Below are positions 33,661-43,062 of a stretch of 64,000 bases of DNA, one piece after another. The first letter of the stretch is position 1, and every line of letters begins with the position of its first letter. The notes under the pieces are model-generated. The model worked only from the letters and a program-made list of their open reading frames with translations, had not been told where the DNA came from and made no database searches. A program made the translations under genes and the position numbers. The stretch spans positions 1-64,000 of the forward strand of contig DATCKN010000120.1 in assembly GCA_036562185.1 (NCBI GenBank), read 5' to 3'. The DNA comes from Thermoclostridium sp036562185 (GTDB taxonomy: Bacteria > Bacillota > Clostridia > DSM-8532).

Positions 33661-33701
33661 GTATCGAACCATCTTATATTAATATTAGGGGGAGATAAAG
33701 G

Positions 33702-34001
33702 ATGAGTGTTACGGGAATATCATCTGTTATAGATAATATTTCGTTTCAGAGTACTTTGAATAAAGGTTCGGAGCAAGAGAAAATAAGCTTTAAAGATGTG
33801 CTGATGAATGAGATCTACAAAGTAAGCGAGCTTGAAAAAACAGCTGATGCTATTACTTCAGATTTTATTTCGGGAAAAACTGACAATATCCATTCGGTAA
33901 TAATTGCAGCTGAGAAGGCTTCTATTACACTGCAGTTAATGGTTGAAATACGCGACAAGGTACTTGAAGCATATAACGAAATAATGAGGATGCAGGTTTA
34001 A
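33702..34001 (+). CDS. fliE: Flagellar hook-basal body protein FliE
   Basis: The 99-aa protein connects the MS-ring to the rod. It shows SFKDVLMNEIYKVSELEKTAD and the C-terminal IHSVIIAAEKASITLQLMVEIRDKVLEAYNEIMRMQV, split over residues 60-99, which is the FliE hallmark. GGGGGAG lies upstream of the ATG. Confidence 0.94.
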   Translation: MSVTGISSVIDNISFQSTLNKGSEQEKISFKDVLMNEIYKVSELEKTADAITSDFISGKTDNIHSVIIAAEKASITLQLMVEIRDKVLEAYNEIMRMQV

Positions 34002-34059
34002 TCACCTTTGACAGTCAAAAAAATTAACAAAAGAAGAAGCCGCTCTGGAGGGAAAGGAA

Positions 34060-35631
34060 ATGCCGGAAGGGTTAGTTAATCTATGGAATAAAATCAAGGG
34101 TTATTGGAATGACTTGGATAAAGGCCAAAAAACCCGTTTGTACATAACAGCAGGAGTAATAGTTGCAGCAATAGCAGTAACATTGATTTTTGTTTTAAGA
34201 ACAACTTATGTACCGCTTCTTGAAAGTGGAAATGAGTATGATCTTCAGGCTATAGTGGAATATCTTAATTCTAATGGAATAAAATATAAAAAAGCCAGTA
34301 ACCAGATTTACGTCGACAGTAAGAAGAAGCAGGATATTGAATTCGATCTCGCAAGCGAGGTTGGAGTTATAAGTCCTGATGTTATTTTTGATCAAAGCTG
34401 GTCAAAGCTGTCTCTCACAGTTACTGAGGAGGACAAGGAAAAACTTTGGAAACAGTTTGAACAAAATAACCTGGTATATAAACTGAAAAAGTTTGAAAAT
34501 GTAATTGATGCATCTGTTCAGTATACAAAACCTGAAAAAACATATTGGTCTTATAAGAATGAGTCATCATCTGATAAGGGCTCTGCTTTTGTTGCACTGA
34601 AAACAAAAGCGCCTTTAACATCGGAACAGATAGAGGCTGCTGTTCGTATAGTGGCTGCATCAATAGGCATTCCTCAGGAAAATATAACCATTGTAGACCA
34701 AAATTTGAATCCGCTGAATCTTACACAAAGCGATTTATCCTATGATGCAAACTCGCAGGAAGAGATGAGACGCAACAGGGAACTTGAACTTGAGCAGAAA
34801 GTCTACAAGCATTTTAAAGTTGGTATAGCCCAAAATGCACATTTTGATACTATGAGTGTTACAGTCAGCGCAAAACTTGATTTTGACACTTTAAACAGTA
34901 CTGAAATCCAATACAGTGCTCCGGATAGCGATGGCGAAGGCTTCATAAAAAGCAAGGAAACTTTGGAAGAAAAAATGCAGGGAAGCCAATCCGGACAAGC
35001 ACCCGGACTGGACTCAAATCCGGGAACGGCTACATATCAGATAGGATCAGAAGGTGTTTCTTCATACAAAAAAGAGCATAACATAGAGGAACGCATATTC
35101 AACGAAAAGCAGATCGAAAGCAGAAAGGCTTTAGGGAAACTGATTCCGGAAGAAACAAAAGCTTCCATAACGCTTTGGTACGGGCACAAGGTAGAAAATG
35201 CCGACGCGCTGACCAGCGAATACATTGAGCAGATAAAACAGGATGCAGGATATGCAATGGGTATACCCACATCAAATATTTCGGTAAGTGTTCAAAAACT
35301 TGCTCCTGAAGTAGTATCTGAGATTGAACCCTCAGAATTTGAAAACTTTGTAGAAAAATACGGTCTTTACATATTAATGATAATTCTTCTTGCAATTATG
35401 GCCATTCTGATGATTCCAAGGAGAAAGAAAGTTGAGCAGGAAATAGTTCCCGAAGCTCTTGGCGAGGCTGCACTGGCTGGAACTCAGTTCACAGTCGCTG
35501 ATACAAAGCAGAAATTGCCTGATATCGATTTTGAAGAAAAAGACGAATTTAAGCGGCAGATACAGAGATTTGTGGAAACAAAGCCTGATGCAGTTGCACA
35601 GCTGCTTAGAAACTGGCTTTCTGAAGATTAG
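34060..35631 (+). CDS. fliF: Flagellar MS-ring protein FliF
   Basis: The 523-aa protein has two membrane helices (about 27-46 and 432-450) around an extracytoplasmic region with ring-building motifs (YVPLLESGNEYDLQAIVEYL, ENVIDASVQYTKPEK). Its cytoplasmic C-terminus ends VAQLLRNWLSED, the FliG-binding tail. FliF forms the MS-ring, the base of the basal body and housing of the export gate. Confidence 0.96.
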   Translation: MPEGLVNLWNKIKGYWNDLDKGQKTRLYITAGVIVAAIAVTLIFVLRTTYVPLLESGNEYDLQAIVEYLNSNGIKYKKASNQIYVDSKKKQDIEFDLASEVGVISPDVIFDQSWSKLSLTVTEEDKEKLWKQFEQNNLVYKLKKFENVIDASVQYTKPEKTYWSYKNESSSDKGSAFVALKTKAPLTSEQIEAAVRIVAASIGIPQENITIVDQNLNPLNLTQSDLSYDANSQEEMRRNRELELEQKVYKHFKVGIAQNAHFDTMSVTVSAKLDFDTLNSTEIQYSAPDSDGEGFIKSKETLEEKMQGSQSGQAPGLDSNPGTATYQIGSEGVSSYKKEHNIEERIFNEKQIESRKALGKLIPEETKASITLWYGHKVENADALTSEYIEQIKQDAGYAMGIPTSNISVSVQKLAPEVVSEIEPSEFENFVEKYGLYILMIILLAIMAILMIPRRKKVEQEIVPEALGEAALAGTQFTVADTKQKLPDIDFEEKDEFKRQIQRFVETKPDAVAQLLRNWLSED

Positions 35632-35649
35632 AATTAAGGAGTGGAACAT

Positions 35650-36669
35650 ATGGCAGTTGGAAGTAGTACCAGAGAATACTCGGGAAGAGAAAAAGCAGCT
35701 ATGCTATTAATAACCCTCGGTCCGGAGTTATCCTCTAAAATTTTCAAACACCTTAAAGAGGATGAAATCGAACAGTTAACACTGGAAATTGCAAATATAC
35801 GCAGTGTTTCACCTCAGGACAGGGAAAAAATACTTGAGGAGTTCTATCAGATTTGCCTGGCTCAGGAGTATATTGCCGAGGGTGGTATCGGGTATGCTAA
35901 GGATGTTCTGGAAAAAGCTCTGGGTACTGAAAAAGCAATGGAAATTATTAATAAGCTCACCGTTTCATTGCAGGTCAGGCCGTTTGATTTTGTCAGAAAG
36001 GCCGATCCGTCCCAAATTCTTAATTTTATTCAGAGTGAGCACCCCCAGACAATTGCACTCATTTTAGCATACTTAAAACCTCAGCAGGCTGCGGTTGTCC
36101 TTTCATCACTACCTCAGGAAAAACAGGCTGATGTTGCAAAGCGTATTGCACAAATGGACAGAACATCTCCTGAGATAATAAAGGAAGTGGAAAGGATACT
36201 TGAAAAGAAACTTTCATCTCTTGTTGTAGAGGACTACACTGCAACAGGAGGCTTGCAGTCAATAGTTGACATATTAAACTCTGTAGATCGCAGTACCGAG
36301 AAGTATATTATGGAGACATTGGAAATAGAAGACTCGGATCTTGCAGAGGAAATACGGAAAAGAATGTTTGTATTCGAAGATATATTGCAGCTTGATAACC
36401 GTTCGATCCAGCGCTTCCTGCGTGAAGTTGACAATTATCAGCTTGCTGTCGCATTGAAGGGTGCAACCGAGGAAGTGCAAAACGTTATATTCAGCAATAT
36501 GTCTAAGCGTCTGGCCGAAATGATTAAAGAAGACATTGAGTTTATGGGGCCTGTGCGTCTTAAAGATGTTGAAGAGGCACAGCAGAAGATTGTCAATGTG
36601 ATAAGAAAACTTGAGGATGCTGGTGAAATCATTATTTCAAGAGGCGGGGGAGACGAAATAATTGTATAA
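35650..36669 (+). CDS. fliG: Flagellar motor switch protein FliG
   Basis: The 339-aa protein of the C-ring interacts with the stator and FliF. Conserved stretches include REKAAMLLITLGPELSSKIF, SEHPQTIALILAYLKPQQAA and the charged torque helix near LAEEIRKRMFVFEDILQLDNRSIQRFLREVD. ATG 35650 has AAGGAG about 8 nt upstream; a GTG at 35641 overlaps the site. The 3' end overlaps fliH by 8 nt. Confidence 0.96.
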   Translation: MAVGSSTREYSGREKAAMLLITLGPELSSKIFKHLKEDEIEQLTLEIANIRSVSPQDREKILEEFYQICLAQEYIAEGGIGYAKDVLEKALGTEKAMEIINKLTVSLQVRPFDFVRKADPSQILNFIQSEHPQTIALILAYLKPQQAAVVLSSLPQEKQADVAKRIAQMDRTSPEIIKEVERILEKKLSSLVVEDYTATGGLQSIVDILNSVDRSTEKYIMETLEIEDSDLAEEIRKRMFVFEDILQLDNRSIQRFLREVDNYQLAVALKGATEEVQNVIFSNMSKRLAEMIKEDIEFMGPVRLKDVEEAQQKIVNVIRKLEDAGEIIISRGGGDEIIV

Positions 36670-37450
36670 CGGGTACGGTAATGTATTAAAAAGCTATCAG
36701 ATAAACATGGGAATACCTTATCAGGTTAAGGTAAAGCAAAAGGAGACGGCATCTCCTGTTGTTGAAGAGAAAGTGCCTGAAGTGGATATTAAGCCTAAAG
36801 CCGATGAAATTCTGGAAAATGCCAGGAAGGAAGCAGAAAGAATAGTTAATGAAGCCAGGCTTGAGGCTGAAATGATAATAACTTCAGCCAATGAAAAGGT
36901 TGCCGCCCGTGTTAAGGAAGCTGAGCAGAAGGCAAGGGAGGATGGTTATAAATACGGCGAGTCTCTTGCAATGCAGCAATATCAAAATTTAATAAATGAA
37001 GCCGAAGAAATAAAGCAAAAGGCTATAGAGTTTCATGATAATACCATTTCCGGGCTTGAAAGCGAAATTGTAGAAATGGTTATACAAATAGCAAGAAAGG
37101 TTATTGGTACAGAACTTACCCAAAACAGGGATGTAATCCTTGGTTTAATCAGAAATGCCTTATCTGCAACTTCAACCACCGATAAGATACTGATTTGTGT
37201 AAGCGCCGATGATTATGATTATGTTGTTGAGAACAAGGAAAAGGTTGCAGAGGGAATTAAGGGGATAAGAGGATTTGATATAATTAAGGATAATTCCCTG
37301 AAAAAAGGCGAATGTTTTATTGACACCGGGTTGGGAACGGTGGACAGCAGTATAGAAATACAGCTTCATGCTGTGGAAAGCACGTTAAGGGATTTGCTTG
37401 GTAGATTCGGTGAAGAAGAAATAAACAATACAAAAGATGAAAATCAGTAG
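36662..37450 (+). CDS. fliH: Flagellar assembly protein FliH
   Basis: The 262-aa protein regulates the FliI ATPase. It has a long Glu/Ala/Lys coiled coil (about 45-115: ADEILENARKEAERIVNEAR) and a C-terminal domain with EIVEMVIQIARKVIGTEL and ECFIDTGLGTVDSSIEIQL. The start is a TTG inside the end of fliG, with GCGGGGGAG at 9 nt; no ATG with a site is near. Confidence 0.9.
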   Translation: MYNGYGNVLKSYQINMGIPYQVKVKQKETASPVVEEKVPEVDIKPKADEILENARKEAERIVNEARLEAEMIITSANEKVAARVKEAEQKAREDGYKYGESLAMQQYQNLINEAEEIKQKAIEFHDNTISGLESEIVEMVIQIARKVIGTELTQNRDVILGLIRNALSATSTTDKILICVSADDYDYVVENKEKVAEGIKGIRGFDIIKDNSLKKGECFIDTGLGTVDSSIEIQLHAVESTLRDLLGRFGEEEINNTKDENQ

Positions 37451-37459
37451 TTACAGAGG

Positions 37460-38791
37460 ATGTATATGATAGCTCCAATAAGTCTGGATAAATATAAGCA
37501 AGCGATTTCAAGCAAACGTTTCGTTTGCATGAAAGGTCAGGTTACAAAGGTAGTAGGTTTGACAATTGAATCTGCAGGCCCTGAAACAAGGGTTGGTGAA
37601 CTGTGTCGCATCATAAATCCCAGGGATGATCAGGAAGTCCTGGCAGAGGTTGTGGGGTTTCGTGATAACCATGTTCTGTTAATGCCTCTTGGTGAAATGA
37701 CCGGAATTGGCCCGGGAAACCAGGTAATTGCAACAGGCGCGGAATTACAGGTACGGGTTGGGCATGGCCTTCTTGGAAGGGTATTGGACGGTCTGGGAAA
37801 TCCTATAGACGGAAAAGGCAATATTCAGCCCGATGGGTTTTACCCCGTGGAAAACGTACCTCCCCATCCGTTGAAGCGGCCACGGATACATCAGGTGCTG
37901 CCTCTTGGTGTTAAATGTATTGATGGCATGTTAACGCTGGGCAAGGGGCAAAGACTAGGGATTTTTGCAGGAAGCGGCGTGGGAAAAAGTACGTTAATTG
38001 GAATGATTGCCAGAAACACAAAGGCCGACATTATTGTTATAGCCTTAATTGGTGAACGTGGCAGGGAAGTTAGGGATTTTCTTGAAAGAGACCTTACAGA
38101 CGAAGGATTAAAACGCTCGGTCGTTGTTGTGGCAACTTCCGATCAGCCTGCATTAATAAGAAAAAAAGGAGCTTATGTAGCAACTGCAATTGCGGAATAC
38201 TTCCGTGACTGTGGTTATGATGTGCTCCTGCTTATGGATTCTTTGACCCGGTTTTCAATGGCACAACGTGAAATAGGCCTTTCCATTGGTGAGCCGCCAG
38301 TCTCAAGGGGATATACGCCTTCGGTATTTTCCACGATGCCCAAATTGCTTGAACGCTCAGGAACTTCGGATAAGGGATCAATAACCGGTTTATACACAGT
38401 GCTGGTTGACGGTGATGACATGACCGAGCCGGTAACTGATACGGCAAGAAGTATACTTGACGGGCACGTTGTTTTGTCAAGAAGCATGGCACACAGGAAT
38501 CACTATCCTGCCATTGATGTATTGGGAAGCATCAGCCGTGTTATGAGCGATATAGTAACCAGCGAGCATAAAAAGCTGGCAGGAGAGATTCGGAAAAATC
38601 TTGCCGTCTACAGAGAAGCAGAAGACCTTATAAACGTTGGTGCTTACGTGAAGGGAAGCAATCCCGAAATAGACAGGGCAATTTCTGTTATTGGCGGTAT
38701 AAATGCTTTTCTCACACAGGGCGTAACAGAAAAGTTTGATTTTGAAGAAACCCTTATGTTAATGAAAAAAGCAGTGGAGGGTAATGGGTGA
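37460..38791 (+). CDS. fliI: Flagellum-specific ATPase FliI
   Basis: The 443-aa export ATPase is homologous to F1 beta subunits. Walker A is GSGVGKST (about residue 173) and Walker B VLLLMDSLTRFSMAQREIGLSIGEPP is split near 255-280; EADDLINVGAYVKGSNPEID-like sequence marks the C-terminus. It energises unfolding and delivery of export substrates. ATG 37460 and ATG 37466 are both possible starts after AGAGGA. Confidence 0.96.
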   Translation: MYMIAPISLDKYKQAISSKRFVCMKGQVTKVVGLTIESAGPETRVGELCRIINPRDDQEVLAEVVGFRDNHVLLMPLGEMTGIGPGNQVIATGAELQVRVGHGLLGRVLDGLGNPIDGKGNIQPDGFYPVENVPPHPLKRPRIHQVLPLGVKCIDGMLTLGKGQRLGIFAGSGVGKSTLIGMIARNTKADIIVIALIGERGREVRDFLERDLTDEGLKRSVVVVATSDQPALIRKKGAYVATAIAEYFRDCGYDVLLLMDSLTRFSMAQREIGLSIGEPPVSRGYTPSVFSTMPKLLERSGTSDKGSITGLYTVLVDGDDMTEPVTDTARSILDGHVVLSRSMAHRNHYPAIDVLGSISRVMSDIVTSEHKKLAGEIRKNLAVYREAEDLINVGAYVKGSNPEIDRAISVIGGINAFLTQGVTEKFDFEETLMLMKKAVEGNG

Positions 38792-39246
38792 TGGCCCGGT
38801 TTAAATTCAGGCTTCAAACTTTTCTGAATGTGAAAGAAATGATGGAAAAGAACATCAGGAATGAGCTCGGTATTGCAGTTCAGCAATACCAATACCAATT
38901 ATCGGTACTGTCGGATATCAGGCGGGAAATCAGCGACCAGCAGGAAGAATTCAGGAAAGAGGGAGTGTCTGAAACTACGCCTTTGAAACTTAAACAGCGG
39001 TTGGAGTATATCAAGGCAGTTCAAAAAAAAGAAAGAATACAGACGGACAGGGTTAATGAAGAGAAGAGAAATGTCGATAAAATTAGAAAAAGATTGACAG
39101 AAGTAATGAAAGAGAAAAAGATACTGGAAAACCTAAAAGAAAGGCAATTAGTTGAGTTCAGAAAGGAGCAGGAGAAAAAACAACAATTAGTCGTTGACGA
39201 AATTGTAAGCTTTAAAGAAACTGTAACACCACAAAATGAACTATAG
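38791..39246 (+). CDS. fliJ: Flagellar export chaperone FliJ
   Basis: The 151-aa protein is almost wholly coiled coil, with the FliJ-type start MARFKFRLQTFLNVKEMMEKN. FliJ sits in the FliI ring and links it to FlhA. The start overlaps the last base of fliI; a GTG just upstream (38788) is an alternative. Ribosome site GGAGGGTAATGGGTG lies before it. Confidence 0.9.
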   Translation: MARFKFRLQTFLNVKEMMEKNIRNELGIAVQQYQYQLSVLSDIRREISDQQEEFRKEGVSETTPLKLKQRLEYIKAVQKKERIQTDRVNEEKRNVDKIRKRLTEVMKEKKILENLKERQLVEFRKEQEKKQQLVVDEIVSFKETVTPQNEL

Positions 39247-39256
39247 GAGATCAACA

Positions 39257-40081
39257 ATGGCTCAGAATGTTAGGACAATAGCACCACGAATAAAAAGAAG
39301 CGATAAGAAAGAAACGAAATCAGTTATATTGGACGGACTATTGACTATTTTAGTGTCAATACTTATCGTTCTTATTATTTTCGGAGGCGCTTTTTATTAT
39401 CTTTTAAAGAATAATATAGGCGGCCTTGGGGAATATTTCAGGCCAAGCATTGAGAGAATACCTGTTTTAAAACTGGCGCTTCCGCCACTGCCTGATACTG
39501 AAGACCCCTATGATCCAAAACACCTGACCCAGCAGGAATTTGTAGAAAAATATAATGAGCTAAGAACTGCAAACAAAGAACTGAGTGAGCAGTTGGAAAT
39601 GGCCAATAAGCGTATTTCCGACCTCGAAAAGGAAAGGGAGCAATGGGCGTCTAAGGCAGAAGAGGCTCAGGCTATACTTGATAAAAATGAAGAAACCTAT
39701 AAAAAGATCCTTGAACAAATGGAGCAGATGGAAAAAGAGAGAAAAGAACTGGACAGGCTCATAGCTATGGGAAATACCGCTGCTTTTGCAAACTATTATG
39801 AAAAAATGAATCCTGAAAATGCACGGGAGCTTTACAGCGAAATTGCCAAAAAGGAAGCTGTAAAAGAGAATTACAAAAATCTGGCAACACCATATACCGA
39901 AATGGAGCCTGCCAATGCTGCTGCTATTTTAACCGAACTCGGCAAAAAGGATATGGAACTTGTAGTTAACCTGTTTGAAGCTATGAAAAACGATGTAAAA
40001 GCAGAGATCATTGAAAACATGGATCCTGCATTTGCGGCAGAAGTCATGAAGAATATTGCCGACAAAAAAATTTCAGATTAA
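39257..40081 (+). CDS. YlxF-like flagellar operon protein with MgtE N-terminal type domain (MotE-like)
   Basis: The 274-aa protein has a membrane helix (about 25-50), a long coiled coil (about 100-175) and a C-terminal MgtE-N/MotE-type helical repeat (FANYYEKMNPENARELYSEI, MEPANAAAILTELGKKDMELV). It occupies the ylxF position between fliJ and fliK. MotE-type proteins elsewhere stabilise motor parts, so a periplasmic-side support role is plausible but unproven. ATG 39257 follows AGGAG by 8 nt. Confidence 0.8.
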   Translation: MAQNVRTIAPRIKRSDKKETKSVILDGLLTILVSILIVLIIFGGAFYYLLKNNIGGLGEYFRPSIERIPVLKLALPPLPDTEDPYDPKHLTQQEFVEKYNELRTANKELSEQLEMANKRISDLEKEREQWASKAEEAQAILDKNEETYKKILEQMEQMEKERKELDRLIAMGNTAAFANYYEKMNPENARELYSEIAKKEAVKENYKNLATPYTEMEPANAAAILTELGKKDMELVVNLFEAMKNDVKAEIIENMDPAFAAEVMKNIADKKISD

Positions 40082-40150
40082 AAGGCTTCATTCACGCTTA
40101 TACAGCGTTTAATGAAGAAATAAAGTATCGGATGGAGGAAGGAGGTGTGG

Positions 40151-41563
40151 ATGGTGTTGGTGGTAAATAACATTTTTGCATCAGCAGGTGCCAGGAATGA
40201 AGTAAAATCAACCACTGAAAAAGCGACAGCCAAAGGTGACGATTTTTACAAATTTTTGAGCAGGAGTATGAAATCTCATGAACCGGTTAATGCAGCAAGG
40301 GAAAAACAGATGCCTGTAAGTTCGGCGGGAGACCGGCGCATAATGAAAAATGAACTAAACGGCAATAAAAATGGTATGGTTCTGAAAGGTGATTCTGAAC
40401 AAGCTCAGGAAGTTTTAAATTCCGATTCGCTGGACCTTAAAAAGTCTGAAAACATTTTATATGTGATTGATGAAATAATGGCACTTCTTCAGAAATTGAA
40501 CATTTTCTTTGAGAAAATTGAATTACCTGATGAGAATGAAGCTAAAATTTCAATACCTGAAGAAATTAAGTCCATTGTTAATCAATCTGTAAGCATGCTG
40601 CTTGAAGTGGCAAATTGTCCTTATGAGGATGTCAGCAAGCTTACACAGGACATGGCCGGAAAAATGATGCAGATGCTTAATGACGAGTTGCAGCCGGCAG
40701 GTTCGGATATTGACATCACAGTCATAACCGATCATTTTAAGGAGCTTCTCAGCGACATGCTTTATGAAGCCGAAAATTTAAAAGCAGAAATTACCGTTGA
40801 AAACATCTGGGAAAGCATTAATCCGGAGATTGGAAACGAAACCGAGCTTCCTGATGAAAGCGGCATTCCGCTTCAGCAGCAACAGGATGAAGTCCATGAA
40901 CCCGAAAGCCAGGAAGGATTAAACAACAATAATGGGGTGAAGGACGATAATGAAGAGCAAAAGGCATCTGCCGATGATGTGGTTAATATAGCTGAAAAGA
41001 GGAATTTCAACACTGTAAATGCAAGCATGAGAGAGGATATTAACCATGTTATCCGGAATGATAATGCCGAAAACACTCAGGTAAGTGAACCCGTACATTA
41101 TGGACCGGTAAGAACAAGCGTTATAAACAAGGCGGATATATTGCACCAGGTTGCAGAAAAGGTCAGGGTTTTCACTACTTCTGAACGCTCGGAAATGATT
41201 ATCCAGCTAAAACCTGAAAGCCTCGGGAAAATTCAATTGCAGGTAATTCACGAGCGGGGCGAAGTTATTGCCAAATTCCTGGCAGAAAACGAACAGGTAA
41301 AGGCAATCCTTGAAAGCAATATGCAATATCTCAGGGATTCATTGGAAAAAAGCGGGGTTGACATTCAGAGCCTGTCAGTTTCTGTAGGGCAACATAATAA
41401 TGATGAAAGGGATAATTATAAGAGCTGGAATTCGCAACCAAACCTGCAGGGAATATACTATGAAGATCTGCCCGAGGTGTCTGAAGTAAGTAACACATAT
41501 GAATATACCGGTCTTGCAGGTGACTACGGGTATACGGGGTCTGAAATTAACCTCATTGCATAA
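40151..41563 (+). CDS. fliK: Flagellar hook-length control protein FliK
   Basis: The 470-aa protein has a long, low-conservation, Glu/Asn-rich N-terminal part that would serve as the molecular ruler. The C-terminal Flg_hook domain (about 330-410) reads SEMIIQLKPESLGKIQLQV and VKAILESNMQYLRDSLEKSGVDI. ATG 40151 follows GGAGG; a GTG at 40145 overlaps the site. It precedes the hook genes flgD and flgE. Confidence 0.88.
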   Translation: MVLVVNNIFASAGARNEVKSTTEKATAKGDDFYKFLSRSMKSHEPVNAAREKQMPVSSAGDRRIMKNELNGNKNGMVLKGDSEQAQEVLNSDSLDLKKSENILYVIDEIMALLQKLNIFFEKIELPDENEAKISIPEEIKSIVNQSVSMLLEVANCPYEDVSKLTQDMAGKMMQMLNDELQPAGSDIDITVITDHFKELLSDMLYEAENLKAEITVENIWESINPEIGNETELPDESGIPLQQQQDEVHEPESQEGLNNNNGVKDDNEEQKASADDVVNIAEKRNFNTVNASMREDINHVIRNDNAENTQVSEPVHYGPVRTSVINKADILHQVAEKVRVFTTSERSEMIIQLKPESLGKIQLQVIHERGEVIAKFLAENEQVKAILESNMQYLRDSLEKSGVDIQSLSVSVGQHNNDERDNYKSWNSQPNLQGIYYEDLPEVSEVSNTYEYTGLAGDYGYTGSEINLIA

Positions 41564-41574
41564 GGAGGAATATT

Positions 41575-42549
41575 ATGTCCACAGTAAACCCGGCAGGACA
41601 GAAGACAATTGATGAACTTATAGATTACCAGAATTCCAAAAGTTCAACCCGGAATGTGTCAAATGATTTGGGTAAGGATGCTTTTCTGAAACTTCTTGTT
41701 GCTCAGCTCCAGTATCAAAATCCGTTGGAACCGATGGATGATACGGATTTTATAGCCCAGGTTGCCCAATTCAACGCCCTGGAACAGATGCAGAACTTGA
41801 ACCAATCATTCTCATATTCCATGGGTTTTTCATTATTGGGTAAGTATGTTTCTGGTATTGTAAGCAATTCAGATACAGGGGAAGTTCGATATGTAGAAGG
41901 AGAAGTTTCATCCGTTCTCTCCAAGTCAGGAGAAATATATCTTCTGGTAGGCGATGTCGAAGTACCTTTGGATAATATAATGTATGTATCTGAAACACCA
42001 AGCGGCAACAATGAGGTGCAGCTCGAAAAATACAACAGCCTTATTGGTATGCTCAGTACTGTTAAAACAATTCTTAATGGCGGAAATGAGCCATATACAA
42101 TGGAAGGTATTGTGGCAAAAATCGAGAAGGGTCAGGATGGTGCCTATGCAACTCTCGATGAGGTGATCCTTAGTGTTACCGACATTGATATAGGAGCTCA
42201 CGAAAGTGTTGAAAAATACATTAAGGAAATGAAAGGCAAAAGCGTTACATTTACCGCAAAAGATATGCTGACCGGACAAAAGATAAAGCTTGAAGGTGTA
42301 CTGAGAGACGGTGCGAAGTATGAAGATATGGAGTGCTATTATGTCATAATGGATAATATACAGGTTCCTGTAGATGACATTGTAGCCACTCAAAAAGTGG
42401 ATCTTGTTTCAACCGAACAACAGCTTTTAAAGCAAATCCTTGAAACATTAAAGTCACTGGAATCAAAACTGGCAACTGAGACACCGGAACCCGGCGGAAA
42501 CAACGACGGAAAAGAAGTTCCTGAAGAAACAGGGGGTAACACTCCATGA
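41575..42549 (+). CDS. flgD: Flagellar hook capping protein FlgD
   Basis: FlgD caps the growing hook. The conserved N-terminus LGKDAFLKLLVAQLQYQNPLEPMDDTDFIAQVAQFNALEQMQNL is split over residues 28-72. The C-terminal half is longer than in many FlgD proteins (324 aa), ends Pro/Gly/Glu-rich, and seems to hold two similar beta domains (GEVSSVLSKSGEIYLLV and EGIVAKIEKGQDGAYATL). It overlaps the next gene by 4 nt. Confidence 0.93.
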   Translation: MSTVNPAGQKTIDELIDYQNSKSSTRNVSNDLGKDAFLKLLVAQLQYQNPLEPMDDTDFIAQVAQFNALEQMQNLNQSFSYSMGFSLLGKYVSGIVSNSDTGEVRYVEGEVSSVLSKSGEIYLLVGDVEVPLDNIMYVSETPSGNNEVQLEKYNSLIGMLSTVKTILNGGNEPYTMEGIVAKIEKGQDGAYATLDEVILSVTDIDIGAHESVEKYIKEMKGKSVTFTAKDMLTGQKIKLEGVLRDGAKYEDMECYYVIMDNIQVPVDDIVATQKVDLVSTEQQLLKQILETLKSLESKLATETPEPGGNNDGKEVPEETGGNTP

Positions 42550-42926
42550 TTTATAACGGGCGGCCGATTCATGGTATACCAGCCTTAACATCCAGAAGTG
42601 AAATTCAGAAAAGGCAGAACATTCAAAACACAGGAACTTTTAATGACCTTCTGAACGAACAGCTGAAAGGTGACATAAAAATTTCAAAACATGCGCAAAT
42701 GCGTATGCAGATGAGAAATGTAAGCCTTACCGAAGCACAGAAGGAAAAGCTTATGAAAGCAGTGGACAAGGCAGATGCAAAAGGTGTTAAGGACACTTTG
42801 ATTATTATGGACAAAATGGCCTTTGTGGTAAATGTCAAAAACAGGACGGTAATAACCGCTTTAAACAGCAGTGAAATGAAGGAAAATGTATTCACAAACA
42901 TTGACGGAGCAGTTTTTACCGACTGA
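42546..42926 (+). CDS. Flagellar operon protein, TIGR02530 type
   Basis: The 126-aa protein is of the small family found between flgD and flgE in Gram-positive flagellar operons. The core reads ISKHAQMRMQMRNVSLTEAQ, KLMKAVDKADAKGVKDTLIIMD and FVVNVKNRTVITAL. Its function is not established; position suggests a role in hook assembly or hook-length timing. The start overlaps flgD as ATGA. Confidence 0.88.
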   Translation: MIYNGRPIHGIPALTSRSEIQKRQNIQNTGTFNDLLNEQLKGDIKISKHAQMRMQMRNVSLTEAQKEKLMKAVDKADAKGVKDTLIIMDKMAFVVNVKNRTVITALNSSEMKENVFTNIDGAVFTD

Positions 42927-42942
42927 AAAACATGTTTATAAT

Positions 42943-42970
42943 TAACATTTAGTAACAAAAAAACCGATAT
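42943..42970 (+). promoter_or_regulatory. Possible sigma-D/sigma-28 promoter before flgE
   Basis: TAAC (42943-42946), a 16-nt spacer and ACCGATAT (42963-42970) match 3 of 4 and 7 of 8 positions of TAAA-N15-GCCGATAT. The site is in the 136-nt gap before the hook gene, the largest gap in the first half of the operon. Confidence 0.35.
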
Positions 42971-42990
42971 ATAGAATAAGGGTTTAAAAA

Positions 42991-43041
42991 CAGCCGGACC
43001 CGCTCGGGAGGCTGACCGTTTTGGAATGATCGAAGAAACGG
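42991..43041 (+). other. Two hairpins in the flgE leader
   Basis: CAGCC (42991-42995) pairs with GGCTG (43010-43014), with CCC/GGG stacked inside. CCGTTT (43016-43021) pairs with AAACGG (43036-43041). They end about 9 nt before the flgE ribosome site GGAGGG. Neither has a T-run, so control of translation or RNA stability is more likely than termination. Confidence 0.5.
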
Positions 43042-43062
43042 AAACCTTAGGAGGGGATTTAT

